Part shown: piece after piece, positions 15,283 to 23,397 of the stretch
How the letters are laid out: each line of letters opens with the position of its first letter
Position numbering within the stretch: the stretch's first letter is position 1
Notes under the pieces: generated by a model
Told to the model about the DNA's origin: nothing
What the model saw: the letters and a program-made list of their open reading frames with translations, nothing else
The model's database searches: none
NCBI RefSeq assembly: GCF_963664135.1
Contig: NZ_OY760905.1
Span: forward strand, 2,010,736 to 2,074,735
Source of the DNA: an uncultured Acetobacterium sp.
GTDB taxonomy: Bacteria > Bacillota > Clostridia > Eubacteriales > Eubacteriaceae
Length of the DNA: 64,000 nt
Direction: 5' to 3'
Position numbers and translations under genes: made by a program

Positions 15283-15840
15283 TTAATAAAGCTTGAAGCC
15301 TTTGAGCTTGTCATTGATTATATCCTGGGTTACACCGATATATAACAGGGTCACATCAATCGAAGAATGGTTAAAAATCATCTTTAATGTGACCACATCT
15401 TTTGTCTGCTGGTAATAATGATAGCCCATTGTCTTTCTTAAACTATGCGTCCCAAAACTTCCTTGCAATCCAATATCCTTAGCTGCGGTTGACAAGATGA
15501 TATAAGCTCTTTGCCTGGTTATCGGTTTATTGTAACCCTTCTGACTTTTGAACATAAACTCATTATCGTTAAGATCATTGTAATCAATGTATTCATTAGC
15601 AGCTTTTTTTAAGATGGGATTGATCTGTAACTTAGTCTGCTTGTTTGTCTTCTTCTCTCTAAAATAAAAAAAGTCTCGGTCTCTGAAATCTTTAACCTTT
15701 AAGCTCAATACATCTGATATACGATACCCGGAATAAAACCCGGTTAAGGCAAGGATGTAATCTCTTTCGTTGCGCTCTTTAAGGTATTCAATAAAATTGA
15801 TTATGTCATTGGTGTCTCTGATCGGATCTACGCTATTCAT
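15283..15840 (-). CDS. Catalytic-domain-only tyrosine recombinase inside the packaging module
   Basis: 185 residues, just the catalytic half of a phage integrase. Seen: Arg40 (SGYRISD), the His132-x-x-Arg135 box (HSLRKTMGYH), His158 (NHSS) and nucleophile Tyr167 (TLLYIG). There is no arm-binding or core-binding domain. Start ATG 15840 overlaps the HNH stop; a GTG at 15861 contains the ribosome site (GAAGGGGAAC) and is rejected. Such short recombinases occur near terS/HNH genes in clostridial prophages, where their role is unclear. It is distinct from the true integrase at 23613. Confidence 0.78.
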   Translation of the reverse strand: MNSVDPIRDTNDIINFIEYLKERNERDYILALTGFYSGYRISDVLSLKVKDFRDRDFFYFREKKTNKQTKLQINPILKKAANEYIDYNDLNDNEFMFKSQKGYNKPITRQRAYIILSTAAKDIGLQGSFGTHSLRKTMGYHYYQQTKDVVTLKMIFNHSSIDVTLLYIGVTQDIINDKLKGFKLY

Positions 15841-16126
15841 ATTTAATGAGTTCCCCTTCACTGTTAAAGCATAATCCCTCTTTGCATTCCTTTCCGGCTA
15901 AATGATGTCGGGTGTGACACTCCTGACATAAGCACTCTAAGTTGTCCCAACTCATTGTAATTTCTGGATCGTGGATGTTTTGAGGTGTAATGTATTTGAC
16001 ATGGTGGCATATACGGGCCGGTTTACCACATCTTTCGCAAATATAGTTTTTGCTTTTCATAAATGCTTTTGATACTTTGCGCCATCGTGGATTATTATAA
16101 AAACTTTCCGCATATGCCTTAGCCAT
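15833..16126 (-). CDS. HNH endonuclease (packaging-associated)
   Basis: 97 residues. Two zinc-binding pairs (CERC and CLCQEC) flank the HNH core (ICHHVKYITPQNIHDPEITMSWDNLECL, ending TRHH). It starts at ATG 16126 (MAKAYAESFYNN) behind AAGGAG. HNH proteins next to terminase genes are required for cos cleavage in HK97-type phages and are standard in capsid-forming satellites. It overlaps the downstream recombinase by 8 bases. Confidence 0.85.
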   Translation of the reverse strand: MAKAYAESFYNNPRWRKVSKAFMKSKNYICERCGKPARICHHVKYITPQNIHDPEITMSWDNLECLCQECHTRHHLAGKECKEGLCFNSEGELIKYE

Positions 16127-16139
16127 GTCTTTTTTCTCC

Positions 16140-16415
16140 TTAGTTTGAAACGGTTGCCAATGCTGATAAGCCTTTGAGCAAATTGTCAATCACTCGCTGG
16201 ATCTTCTCAACGTCTGCCTGCTCCGGGTTGTACCATAGCAGCAATAAAAATTTACTCGCCGTCTTTGCCAGTGGCTCGGACGCTTGTTGTGCTGCGGTCA
16301 TTCCCGTTGTCAATTCGATATAGCCTGGGATGGCATCCAACAACGGGGATATAATCCCGTCGTTGTCGGTGCCGTCAAGCCTGAGATATTCTCTCGCTTC
16401 TTCAACTGTGATCAT
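16140..16415 (-). CDS. gp6-like head-tail connector protein
   Basis: 91 residues, matching by pattern HK97 gp6/Phage_connect_1 (PF05135): MITVEEAREYLRLDGTDNDGIISPLLDAIPGYIELTTG, the usual start of these proteins, followed by a helical C-terminus. It forms a ring under the portal. It lies 4 bases after the major capsid gene, the normal place in HK97-type phages. Confidence 0.82.
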   Translation of the reverse strand: MITVEEAREYLRLDGTDNDGIISPLLDAIPGYIELTTGMTAAQQASEPLAKTASKFLLLLWYNPEQADVEKIQRVIDNLLKGLSALATVSN

Positions 16416-16419
16416 TTAT

Positions 16420-17664
16420 TTATACGGCTGCTTCGTACAGCTTAACAAACGCTTCGGTTACAATTGGTTTAGTGTCCGCAACTGCAATGGCTCGATAATC
16501 AATCAAGCCTGATTTAAAGCTGGATTCCCTGGAGACTTCAATAACAATCCCTTCGGGGATGTTGTAGCCCATGTAAGACCAGTTCCCCAGGTAAATGTCA
16601 CCGTCTACGATATTATCATCAATAACCACTTCACGGCCTAGAATGTAACCAATGCTTTCCTGTTTCGGATCCGCAATAAAGATAGGCCGCTTGTTATCAT
16701 CTACGATGTTGTAAATATGAGTGTATAAGGTTGCGTTATTGCAAGCCCATTTTGCACCGGCGCTATAACCCCGTTTCAGTTTGGCCATTAAAGAAACAAA
16801 GTTTGTATAGGTTGGGATCCCATCTTTTATATATTCAACAGCATTGGCATCTTTTACCCAGGTAATTGTTTCAATCCCGGTACCCTCGGTGGTTCCTGCA
16901 CCATTAACAATCGAATCAGCGATGGTTTCCATCACACAGGCGGTTAATTCATCGGTGATATAGGACTCAAAAGCACTGATGGTCATTTTTTTAGCGGCTG
17001 CACTGATTGAGAATACTTTGAGGATCTCATAACCATTAAAGGCCACTGATGCAATGTTTTCTTTTTCAGTCTCAACGGTCGTTCCTTCTACGTGCCATGC
17101 AGCTTTACTGGTAGGCGTTCCCACTGGCACACTGATCTTTGTGGGGATGTTGAAGCTTCTACACTGTGGAAGCAATCCGCCCATGGTTCGGGCTTTACTA
17201 ATAACTTCATTGAGTGTTTGGGTAGGTAATACGGCTACCGAATTGGTGACGGTGTTAAAGGCATCCGCTCTTTTTTCTGCATCCACAATGGTCTGCGCCC
17301 GGGTAAATGCCGCGGTCTCAAAGGTTGTAAGCTTTTGGCCTAATAACGTTTTAAAGAACGCTGTCCGATATTCTGGACTAGCAAACACATCACCCTCCAG
17401 GGCTTCCTGGGATGCTCTGGTTTCAAATGATCCTCCAGTAATGGGGTTAAATTGTCCACGGTCTTCTGGTTCGGTTGTTTTTTGTTTGTCCACGATATTC
17501 TCCTTAGCTTGTTTTAATCCGGTAATTTCAATATTTAGGCTCATTACGTCCGCTTCTGGGTCGGTGTCGATGGTTCCTTTAATCTGGGCCGCTCTGGTTT
17601 CGATTTCCTGCAAACTGGCATTACGGTAATGATTAAAGCTTTCTGCTACTGTATTAAATTTCAT
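16420..17664 (-). CDS. HK97-family major capsid protein
   Basis: 414 residues. An N-terminal helical delta (scaffold) domain of about 95-100 residues is followed by the HK97 fold proper, with VSVPVGT-like P-domain strands (KISVPVGTPTSKAAWHVEG), the A-domain (SISAAAKKMTISAFESYITDEL) and a C-terminal part with DYRAIAVADTKPIVTEAFVKL. The delta domain is expected to be cut off by the protease encoded upstream. The ribosome site AAAGGAG is 12 bases from ATG. The protein makes the procapsid, so the element does not depend on a helper for its head. Confidence 0.92.
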   Translation of the reverse strand: MKFNTVAESFNHYRNASLQEIETRAAQIKGTIDTDPEADVMSLNIEITGLKQAKENIVDKQKTTEPEDRGQFNPITGGSFETRASQEALEGDVFASPEYRTAFFKTLLGQKLTTFETAAFTRAQTIVDAEKRADAFNTVTNSVAVLPTQTLNEVISKARTMGGLLPQCRSFNIPTKISVPVGTPTSKAAWHVEGTTVETEKENIASVAFNGYEILKVFSISAAAKKMTISAFESYITDELTACVMETIADSIVNGAGTTEGTGIETITWVKDANAVEYIKDGIPTYTNFVSLMAKLKRGYSAGAKWACNNATLYTHIYNIVDDNKRPIFIADPKQESIGYILGREVVIDDNIVDGDIYLGNWSYMGYNIPEGIVIEVSRESSFKSGLIDYRAIAVADTKPIVTEAFVKLYEAAV

Positions 17665-17665
17665 G

Positions 17666-17827
17666 TTATTTTACTGCTCCTTTTCGTTTTGTTATCGTGA
17701 TTTTCACTTGCTCTTTTGATGCTCTGCCATCTATAAGACCTGGCTCATCATACGCTAAATACTTAACTACAAATCCATGTTCACTACATAATTTTTCAAT
17801 TTCTTTTATTAACTCCAATGGCATCAT
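17666..17827 (-). CDS. Small protein between protease and capsid genes, 53 aa
   Basis: The frame encodes 53 residues: MMPLELIKEIEKLCSEHGFV at the start and a very basic end (VKITITKRKGAVK). The ATG directly abuts the stop of the protease gene and a GAGGGAG ribosome site lies in the protease end. Its own stop is one base before the capsid ATG. The tight fit in the operon supports a real gene. The N-terminal half looks like an amphipathic helix. Function not recognised; position suggests a head assembly or decoration role. Confidence 0.7.
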   Translation of the reverse strand: MMPLELIKEIEKLCSEHGFVVKYLAYDEPGLIDGRASKEQVKITITKRKGAVK

Positions 17828-18412
17828 TTATTCTCCCTCGAAAAGTATTCTATTCGCTGCAATCATTACCGCTTTTTTAATTTCATCATTCCCATGTGCT
17901 TCAATAGCTGCCCTGGCTTCAACGCTTGTTTGAGGATAGGCCGGATAAGGAACTACCGAACACTCATAGATTTTTGAAATTTTCGAGATTTCCCTGGTAT
18001 TGGTTGCTTTATCATACTTGTCGCCCCCAGGTGGCACTGTGAAGGCAAAGGACATACCCGTCAAAAGATCATTCTTTACTGCCGTGTGAACGCTTCGGGC
18101 TTCTTCAGTGTTCGGTAACTCTGCAATCATTTCAAGCCCTGCCGGGGTTGTTTTAAATTGCAACGTCTTTGGGGTTCTGGCTAAAGGTATGCGGTTGGTG
18201 TCATGGTTGTAAAGTAACCGGGTGTCGGTTAAATCACAATCATCCAATGCACCCCTTTTAATGATTTCGGTGTAAGATCCTGCCGGATCGTTAATAATTG
18301 TCGGTGTATCAAATACCACTGGTACACCTTTTATAATAAGGCCTTGTTCTTCCCCTGCCGGGTCGGCGGCTCTTATTTCTGCTTTAATGTCTGCTATTCT
18401 TGTTTCTTTCAT
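17828..18412 (-). CDS. HK97-type prohead protease
   Basis: 194 residues of the U35 family (PF04586). The catalytic His is His70 in LLYNHDT and the Ser is Ser121 in TGMSFAF. The preceding strand GVPVVFDTPT...YTEIIKRGALDD is typical. The protease cleaves the capsid delta domain and then itself during head maturation. ATGA overlap with the portal gene upstream. Full length for the family. Confidence 0.9.
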   Translation of the reverse strand: MKETRIADIKAEIRAADPAGEEQGLIIKGVPVVFDTPTIINDPAGSYTEIIKRGALDDCDLTDTRLLYNHDTNRIPLARTPKTLQFKTTPAGLEMIAELPNTEEARSVHTAVKNDLLTGMSFAFTVPPGGDKYDKATNTREISKISKIYECSVVPYPAYPQTSVEARAAIEAHGNDEIKKAVMIAANRILFEGE

Positions 18413-19608
18413 TTTGTGATTGTCTCCTTTTCGTTTAACTGATATTGATCCGCTTTATCGGCATTAACATAATTCAATGACTGTAACCGCTGATCGCCGC
18501 CCTCGACTGATGGAAGGTTTAGAATTTCCAGGGCTTGGTTGATTGACAATAAGCCCATCGGCATCAACTCTTTAATGAGATTAACCTTGGTGGCGTTGCT
18601 GCTGAATTGTAACCGGCCACTCTCAAACATGATGCTATTTCCAAATGATTGCTCACGGTCATTAAAAAGCTTCCGAGTAAACTCCAGGCTTAACTGTACC
18701 GCTATCGGCTCCAGCGTGGATTCATAGAATGCTGAGAATTGATCTTCATTGTAACTAGAATTAATAATGGTTTCCGATACTCCCAGATAATCATAGATCT
18801 TTGTTTTGATCGCTTTAATCTGTGCATCATCAATATTAACCGGCTTACTGTCTATCGGGGTATATTCCATGGTGGTGTCTAACATGGCAATACCGCCATT
18901 ATTACTGATCCCCATGTAATCATTGATAAATTCTTCTTTTTTCTCTTTCAGTTTTGGCCCGGCCAATTGTCCGGTAAATTGTAGGATCCCCCGGATATTT
19001 GCACTTGATTGGATGCTGTTTACCAGTCCTTCATTTTGAGTGTGTGCCAATTCTAACGCCGGCATGATTGCCCCGTTGGGATCTCCCAGTAAGTCATTAT
19101 CATTAAAATGTCGTCTTAAGTGGATGATATCCGCATAAGGAAAAAGATAATCTTTCCCGTTGCTAAAAAGCATTTTGCAATAGATCGCCCCGGTACTGTC
19201 TGATAGAAAATCAATGTGCTGTGGTCTCATGGGGTAGATCCCTAATAACTTCCCCCGGTCTGATTTCTGCAAATAAGCAAAAGCGTTATTGTATAAAAAC
19301 AGGTGGGTGGTCATTTTATACCACAGGTCATAGGCGGCCATGTACGGGTTGGGCTGGATCTGTAAAAGCCGGTTGATTTTGCAATCACCATCTACTTTGT
19401 TATGGTCACCATATGTAATCACATGGGATCCTTTGAGCTTGGCGGCGTTTCTGGATATTGCGTCAATGGCTGCCCGGTAAATATCATTTGAATATGCGTC
19501 ACCACTCCAGGGCGAAAAACCCCCAATGTCGGTAATAATTTCTGTTCTTGTTTCGGTTTCCGGCGGTTTCGGTTTCTTGAAAAAGTCTAATAAGCTAATT
19601 TTGTTCAC
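18409..19608 (-). CDS. HK97-type phage portal protein
   Basis: 399 residues (PF04860). Hallmarks are the N-terminal VYRAAIDAISRNAAKL-like helix (here IYRAAIDAISRNAAKL), P-N-P-Y-M (QPNPYMAAYDLWYKM), and the C-terminal SINQALEILNLPSVEGGDQ that follows the clip and crown. It forms the 12-fold entry channel for DNA. Its GTG start at 19608 lies only one base after GGAG, which is unusually close; see findings. It heads the structural operon, upstream of the protease. Confidence 0.92.
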   Translation of the reverse strand: MNKISLLDFFKKPKPPETETRTEIITDIGGFSPWSGDAYSNDIYRAAIDAISRNAAKLKGSHVITYGDHNKVDGDCKINRLLQIQPNPYMAAYDLWYKMTTHLFLYNNAFAYLQKSDRGKLLGIYPMRPQHIDFLSDSTGAIYCKMLFSNGKDYLFPYADIIHLRRHFNDNDLLGDPNGAIMPALELAHTQNEGLVNSIQSSANIRGILQFTGQLAGPKLKEKKEEFINDYMGISNNGGIAMLDTTMEYTPIDSKPVNIDDAQIKAIKTKIYDYLGVSETIINSSYNEDQFSAFYESTLEPIAVQLSLEFTRKLFNDREQSFGNSIMFESGRLQFSSNATKVNLIKELMPMGLLSINQALEILNLPSVEGGDQRLQSLNYVNADKADQYQLNEKETITK

Positions 19609-19652
19609 GCTCCTTTCTTGAATAAGGCGCCCGGTTAAAGGTGCCTGCTGTT

Positions 19653-19856
19653 TTAGTAAGTTCGCACCGGCGGCAAATCAGATAAACTTTGTTCTACATA
19701 ATCTTCAATGCTGACAATCTGATTTATGTTTATAAAAATATCTTTCTTTAACGCCCTGTCATGCACCTTATAGAAATTCGGATCCCCGGCCCATCTGGTT
19801 AAATCAACGTCGTTTAAGGTCTTGCCATTAATCAATGTTATTGTTTTATTTTTCAT
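19653..19856 (-). CDS. Small satellite protein, 67 aa
   Basis: Not recognised. 67 residues, soluble, with a short beta-rich start (KTITLINGKTLNDVDLTRW) and an acidic middle. It is coupled to the gene upstream (start overlaps its stop by one base) and lies 44 bases before the portal gene. It sits where satellites often carry capsid-size, packaging-switch or anti-helper proteins, but nothing in the sequence shows which. Confidence 0.65.
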   Translation of the reverse strand: MKNKTITLINGKTLNDVDLTRWAGDPNFYKVHDRALKKDIFININQIVSIEDYVEQSLSDLPPVRTY

Positions 19857-20203
19857 TATTCCTGTTCCTCGGCTTTTCTAATCACCTCTTCCAGGTTTAT
19901 TTTTCTCCCGGCTCCCTTTAATTCTTTTCTTGCTTCAATAACAAGTTTTTCGATTTTTTCCAATAAACCACTGACAGCATAAATATAATCAAACACGATA
20001 CTAGCTTTTGTTGCATGTTCAAAGTATCCGCATTGCAATTTCCAAAGATTTTCTTTTGTGAGATCCGTCAAATCAAAATACCCTTCCGATAAATCCTGAT
20101 TGATACATAACGCCTTTTCAATCTTCACGGTTGCATTCATTAATTCACCTTCGATTACTGCCAATAAATCACTTGCCACTGCCGTCTTTGTTGCAATTTC
20201 CAT
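19856..20203 (-). CDS. Hypothetical satellite protein, 115 aa
   Basis: Not recognised. 115 residues, mostly helical by composition, with the central stretch LWKLQCGYFEHATKASIVFDYIYAVSGLLEKIEKLVIEARKEL followed by a basic/acidic tail. No membrane segment. It begins directly after the primase-helicase stop and overlaps the next small gene by one base, so it is translated with the replication module. Confidence 0.7.
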   Translation of the reverse strand: MEIATKTAVASDLLAVIEGELMNATVKIEKALCINQDLSEGYFDLTDLTKENLWKLQCGYFEHATKASIVFDYIYAVSGLLEKIEKLVIEARKELKGAGRKINLEEVIRKAEEQE

Positions 20204-22291
20204 TTAATTTTCTCCTTCATTTTTTATTCGAATGTCTTTGTAGTACCTGGTTGTTTTTGTTCTTACTTGCTTGATTCCAAATGATTTGAGCTGTTTCCCG
20301 AGCGCTGATCCTGACATTGGCTTATTAATTCCATTTTGACCACAGAAGCAATCATAAGCTGAAATCACAGTGCCCACAGGCAAATCATTTCCTGGCGATA
20401 CTTCTATTCTTTCGCTATAGAATGCATAAGCTGAGTCACTATCCGCTTTAAATGTTTCCATTTCCTGAAGCGCTGCTTTCGAAATTGTCAATTTCCAGTT
20501 ATTCACTTTCAATCTTTTTAGCCCCTGAAGCGCCCACCAGAAAAACAAATCCAGCTCTTCTTCAATTATTTTTCTGGTTACAATAGGATCTCTTGCGTGA
20601 GTGGTGATCCCATTTTGAAATTCTTCTTCTGTCCCAAATGTGTTATTAAACGGAATAATGCAAAATCTTCTGTAGAATCCATCTGATTTATCCGAAGCCG
20701 ATGGCAATCTGTTTAAATTGAAATAATGGGTCATATTAAAGTTCATAACTTTTATGTCTTTGTTTTTACGGTTAACCCTGACGGCTTCACCACATATCAT
20801 TGACTTAAACGCCGCGCCAACTTTTACGCCGGACAAATCATCATCCATTACAATATTTGCAATCTTACCTTCTGCTGCTGAGATATCAAAATCTTTGGAA
20901 AAATCACTTAAGCCGATTGAACAGATATTATCCCTTGATCCTATCAACGCCTGCATAATTTCCATTAAAGCGGACTTTCCGTTTTTCCCATTACCTAAGA
21001 AAATAAATGCCTGCTGCACTTCCTGGGCTCTTGGTGAAATCAATAACCCCATGGCTTCCTGGAGGGTCAATTGGCTCTCTAAATCAAGTATTTCATCTAA
21101 AAAACGTTTCAATCTTGAATTCTTAAATTCCGGATCGCTGACCTGCCTAAAATTCGCCTGAAATTGGCCTGTAAGGCGATATTCATTGCTATAGGGCATT
21201 AGTGTCTCTGTCTCCAAATTAACTGTGCCATTCAAGCAATTAGCGAACTTTTTTTCTTCATAGTTTCTTTTTTCTTCACTTGCCACCATTAACATGATTT
21301 CGGCAAACTCTTTCGCTTTTCTCACGGTGCGATCTGTGTCGCTTTGGCAACTGGCAAAATAAATTTTATGAAGACCATGGGCGCCAACGTGTTCATAAAA
21401 ACCCTTTTCATGGTTGTAGAAAAAAGTTAAGTTCCCACGGCTAAAGCAATGCTTATCTTTCATTACATACCTGGCTAATGAAAATGGAATAACCTTTCCG
21501 TCTGATGTAAAATAGTTAAGTGTCTGGATTTTTTCGCAAACGCTCTTTGCGATTCTTTCAACTTCATTTCGATCCAACGGCGGTTGGCACTTAGAATCAT
21601 TTAAAGTTTGCAAAAATGCGCTAATAATGGTATGATCATTAATATGAGTCTTACCAAAGACCATCATCCCATCACGGAACAAGCTATCATTTCGTTTGCC
21701 TGAAGGATAAGCTTCTCCACTAAACCCGTCATTGTCCCATGATTGGGTTTTTTCTTTTTTTTGTGACTTATCCCGCTCTACAAAAATATCAAATAATTCA
21801 CCAGGCATTTCAGTAATTGGAAGATCCACCATAACCTGGTAACTGCCAATGGTTCCATTTTTCTTTTTTTTCTGGCTGCCAGGGGCAACAATCACACCAC
21901 CATCCGTCCGTACATCAATGCCTGGAAAATAATCGGCCCGATTTCTTAACCCTTTACGGTATTTGAAATATATATGCATCCCGCCATTTGGGGTTTCAGT
22001 CATTAACGTTTCGGGCATTCCTGGCCACAGTTCATTAAACGTCTTTACTCCATCCACGCCATCAACATGATTAACATCTAAATCCACTACCATAACACCA
22101 GACTTTTCACCGGTAAGCAAAGCAGCTCCAGTTGCATCGGTGAGTCTTACCAATTCTTCAAAATTGTTAACCCAACATTTCGGATCGCTCCACTTAACCA
22201 CCGGAAAACCAGCATTGTTATTTATTGGCACCACCGGAAATAAATCATACTTCTTAATCAGCTCAAATTTTTCAATTGATATTTTACTCAC
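20204..22291 (-). CDS. Primase-polymerase / SF3 helicase replication protein (P4 type)
   Basis: 695 residues. The N-terminal primase-polymerase domain carries VVDLDVNH (Asp70, Asp72) and the GGxHIYF motif (NGGMHIYFKY), then FPGIDVRTDGGVIVAPGS. The C-terminal superfamily-3 helicase has Walker A GNGKNGKS (about 430-440), Walker B-like NIVMDDDLS, and a winged-helix end. Satellites such as P4 and the PICIs use this protein to start their own replication at iteron-bearing origins. The annotated GTG start at 22291 almost touches the AAAGGGG site. Confidence 0.9.
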   Translation of the reverse strand: MSKISIEKFELIKKYDLFPVVPINNNAGFPVVKWSDPKCWVNNFEELVRLTDATGAALLTGEKSGVMVVDLDVNHVDGVDGVKTFNELWPGMPETLMTETPNGGMHIYFKYRKGLRNRADYFPGIDVRTDGGVIVAPGSQKKKKNGTIGSYQVMVDLPITEMPGELFDIFVERDKSQKKEKTQSWDNDGFSGEAYPSGKRNDSLFRDGMMVFGKTHINDHTIISAFLQTLNDSKCQPPLDRNEVERIAKSVCEKIQTLNYFTSDGKVIPFSLARYVMKDKHCFSRGNLTFFYNHEKGFYEHVGAHGLHKIYFASCQSDTDRTVRKAKEFAEIMLMVASEEKRNYEEKKFANCLNGTVNLETETLMPYSNEYRLTGQFQANFRQVSDPEFKNSRLKRFLDEILDLESQLTLQEAMGLLISPRAQEVQQAFIFLGNGKNGKSALMEIMQALIGSRDNICSIGLSDFSKDFDISAAEGKIANIVMDDDLSGVKVGAAFKSMICGEAVRVNRKNKDIKVMNFNMTHYFNLNRLPSASDKSDGFYRRFCIIPFNNTFGTEEEFQNGITTHARDPIVTRKIIEEELDLFFWWALQGLKRLKVNNWKLTISKAALQEMETFKADSDSAYAFYSERIEVSPGNDLPVGTVISAYDCFCGQNGINKPMSGSALGKQLKSFGIKQVRTKTTRYYKDIRIKNEGEN

Positions 22292-22350
22292 CCCTTTTCT
22301 TTCTTCAACAATCTCACCTCTTTACTTTTGATACCAGGGCTATAAAAAAG

Positions 22351-22560
22351 CTAAACAGAAATTGTCTTATTTCCTGTGTTCTCCTGTAACCATTGGGTTA
22401 ACCCATCACGGTTAAAGAACACTCTACCACCCAGCCGCAAAACTGGAAAACCTTCTTCTTCTCTGGCTAACCGATAAAGTTGAGCCTTTGGTAATCCTGA
22501 AAAATTGATTGCTTCATGGATATTTAGCATTAAACCAAATTTGTTCTGTTGTTCATTCAC
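22351..22560 (-). CDS. AlpA/excisionase-like DNA-binding protein
   Basis: 69 residues with one MerR-like winged helix: LNIHEAINFSGLPKAQLYRLAREEEGFPVLRLGGRVFFNRDGLTQWLQE. This is the AlpA/helix_turn_helix_17 pattern of satellite regulators and excisionases. The start is the GTG at 22560, set by a perfect AAAGGAGGTGAT ribosome site 7 bases upstream; the longer ATG start at 22599 would contain that site. It is the first gene of the minus-strand operon, divergent from the repressor, and probably activates excision or early genes. Confidence 0.82.
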   Translation of the reverse strand: MNEQQNKFGLMLNIHEAINFSGLPKAQLYRLAREEEGFPVLRLGGRVFFNRDGLTQWLQENTGNKTISV

Positions 22561-22591
22561 TTTATCACCTCCTTTGATGATCGCTTTTTTA

Positions 22592-22627
22592 TTGATCAAT
22601 ATATTCCTGTAAACATTTTGTTGATCA
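22592..22627. repeat. TTGATCA motifs over the early promoter
   Basis: ATTGATCAAT is a perfect 10-base palindrome at 22591-22600 and TTGATCA recurs at 22621-22627, touching the -10 of the AlpA-like promoter. They are possible binding sites for AlpA or the repressor. Confidence 0.4.
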
Positions 22628-22628
22628 T

Positions 22629-22657
22629 ATTAAATCACATTATACTTTTCATGTCAA
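22629..22657 (-). promoter_or_regulatory. Early promoter of the satellite (AlpA operon)
   Basis: On the minus strand a consensus TTGACA (22657-22652), 17-base spacer and TTTAAT (22634-22629), about 70 bases before the GTG start of the AlpA-like gene. A TATAAT also lies between but at poor spacing. Confidence 0.6.
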
Positions 22658-22686
22658 CTATTTGTTTATCTAGTTCATTTTAATTC

Positions 22687-22741
22687 TTATATCGTTGATT
22701 TGTTCCCAGTGTTTTAATTATTTTTTATATCGTTGATTTGT
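22687..22741. promoter_or_regulatory. Two 17-base direct repeats, putative repressor operators
   Basis: TTATATCGTTGATTTGT occurs identically at 22687-22703 and 22725-22741, 38 bases apart, in the switch region between the divergent repressor and AlpA-like genes. The second copy contains the -35 of the repressor promoter, which suggests autoregulation. Confidence 0.65.
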
Positions 22742-22761
22742 ATATGATGGCGTGATATGAT
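22733..22761 (+). promoter_or_regulatory. Repressor promoter
   Basis: TTGATT (22733-22738), 17 bases, TATGAT (22756-22761). The start codon is 30 bases further, behind AAAAAGGAG. Confidence 0.6.
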
Positions 22762-22790
22762 ATATAAAAATTTAAAAAGGAGCTAACATA

Positions 22791-23366
22791 ATGTCTGATT
22801 TTAAAAATCGCTTGCGAAATTTGATTAAAGAAACCAAAAAAACTCAAAAAGACATCGCTAAAGAAATGACTATTGCTTCAAAAATTGAAATTTCGCCTCA
22901 AACATTATCTTATTATGCGAATGGTAGAGAACCAAATTATGACACTCTAATTGCAATTGCAAAATACTTTGATGTATCAGTTGATTATCTTACTGGATAC
23001 AGCGATGCAAAAAAACCAGAAAATACTTTAACCATCCAAGAGCTTGGTTTGACAGATGTTTCGATAGACATAATTAAACGCTTAAACAAAATAACAGCTA
23101 GTGATCCTCCTGATCTTGAGGAAAATTCACGTATGTTTATAGATATTTTCAATGACTTACTTGAAAGCAGATATTTCATTTCCTTTTTGCAAGCTATCAA
23201 GGCTTTAACTAATCCAAATGAGGGTGATTTGAGTTGGACCCCATGGACGGATGGATGTGTAAACCCCTTCGATTTTGAACTAATGATGAAGCAAGCAGGA
23301 TGGGAAAAAGTATTAAAAGAATCTGTGGAAGGGATTTTAGAAGACGTATACCGTAACGGACGTTAA
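22791..23366 (+). CDS. XRE-family master repressor of the satellite
   Basis: 191 residues. The Cro/CI helix-turn-helix fills residues 5-65 (TQKDIAKEM...SPQTLSYYANGREPNYDTLIAIAKYFDVSVDYLTG). The C-terminal 125 residues are not a LexA-type peptidase: no Ser-Lys dyad pattern is seen, so RecA-driven cleavage is unlikely. In PICIs this position is taken by the Stl-type repressor, which is lifted by binding a helper-phage protein. The same mode is possible here by analogy. Divergent from the AlpA-like operon. Confidence 0.85.
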   Translation: MSDFKNRLRNLIKETKKTQKDIAKEMTIASKIEISPQTLSYYANGREPNYDTLIAIAKYFDVSVDYLTGYSDAKKPENTLTIQELGLTDVSIDIIKRLNKITASDPPDLEENSRMFIDIFNDLLESRYFISFLQAIKALTNPNEGDLSWTPWTDGCVNPFDFELMMKQAGWEKVLKESVEGILEDVYRNGR

Positions 23367-23397
23367 AGCAAACATCAAATAACAACTAACAAAATAC

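Noticed and set aside
17054-17629. 191-residue plus-strand ORF over the major capsid gene
   Set aside because: Antisense shadow of the capsid gene; composition typical of a mirrored frame.
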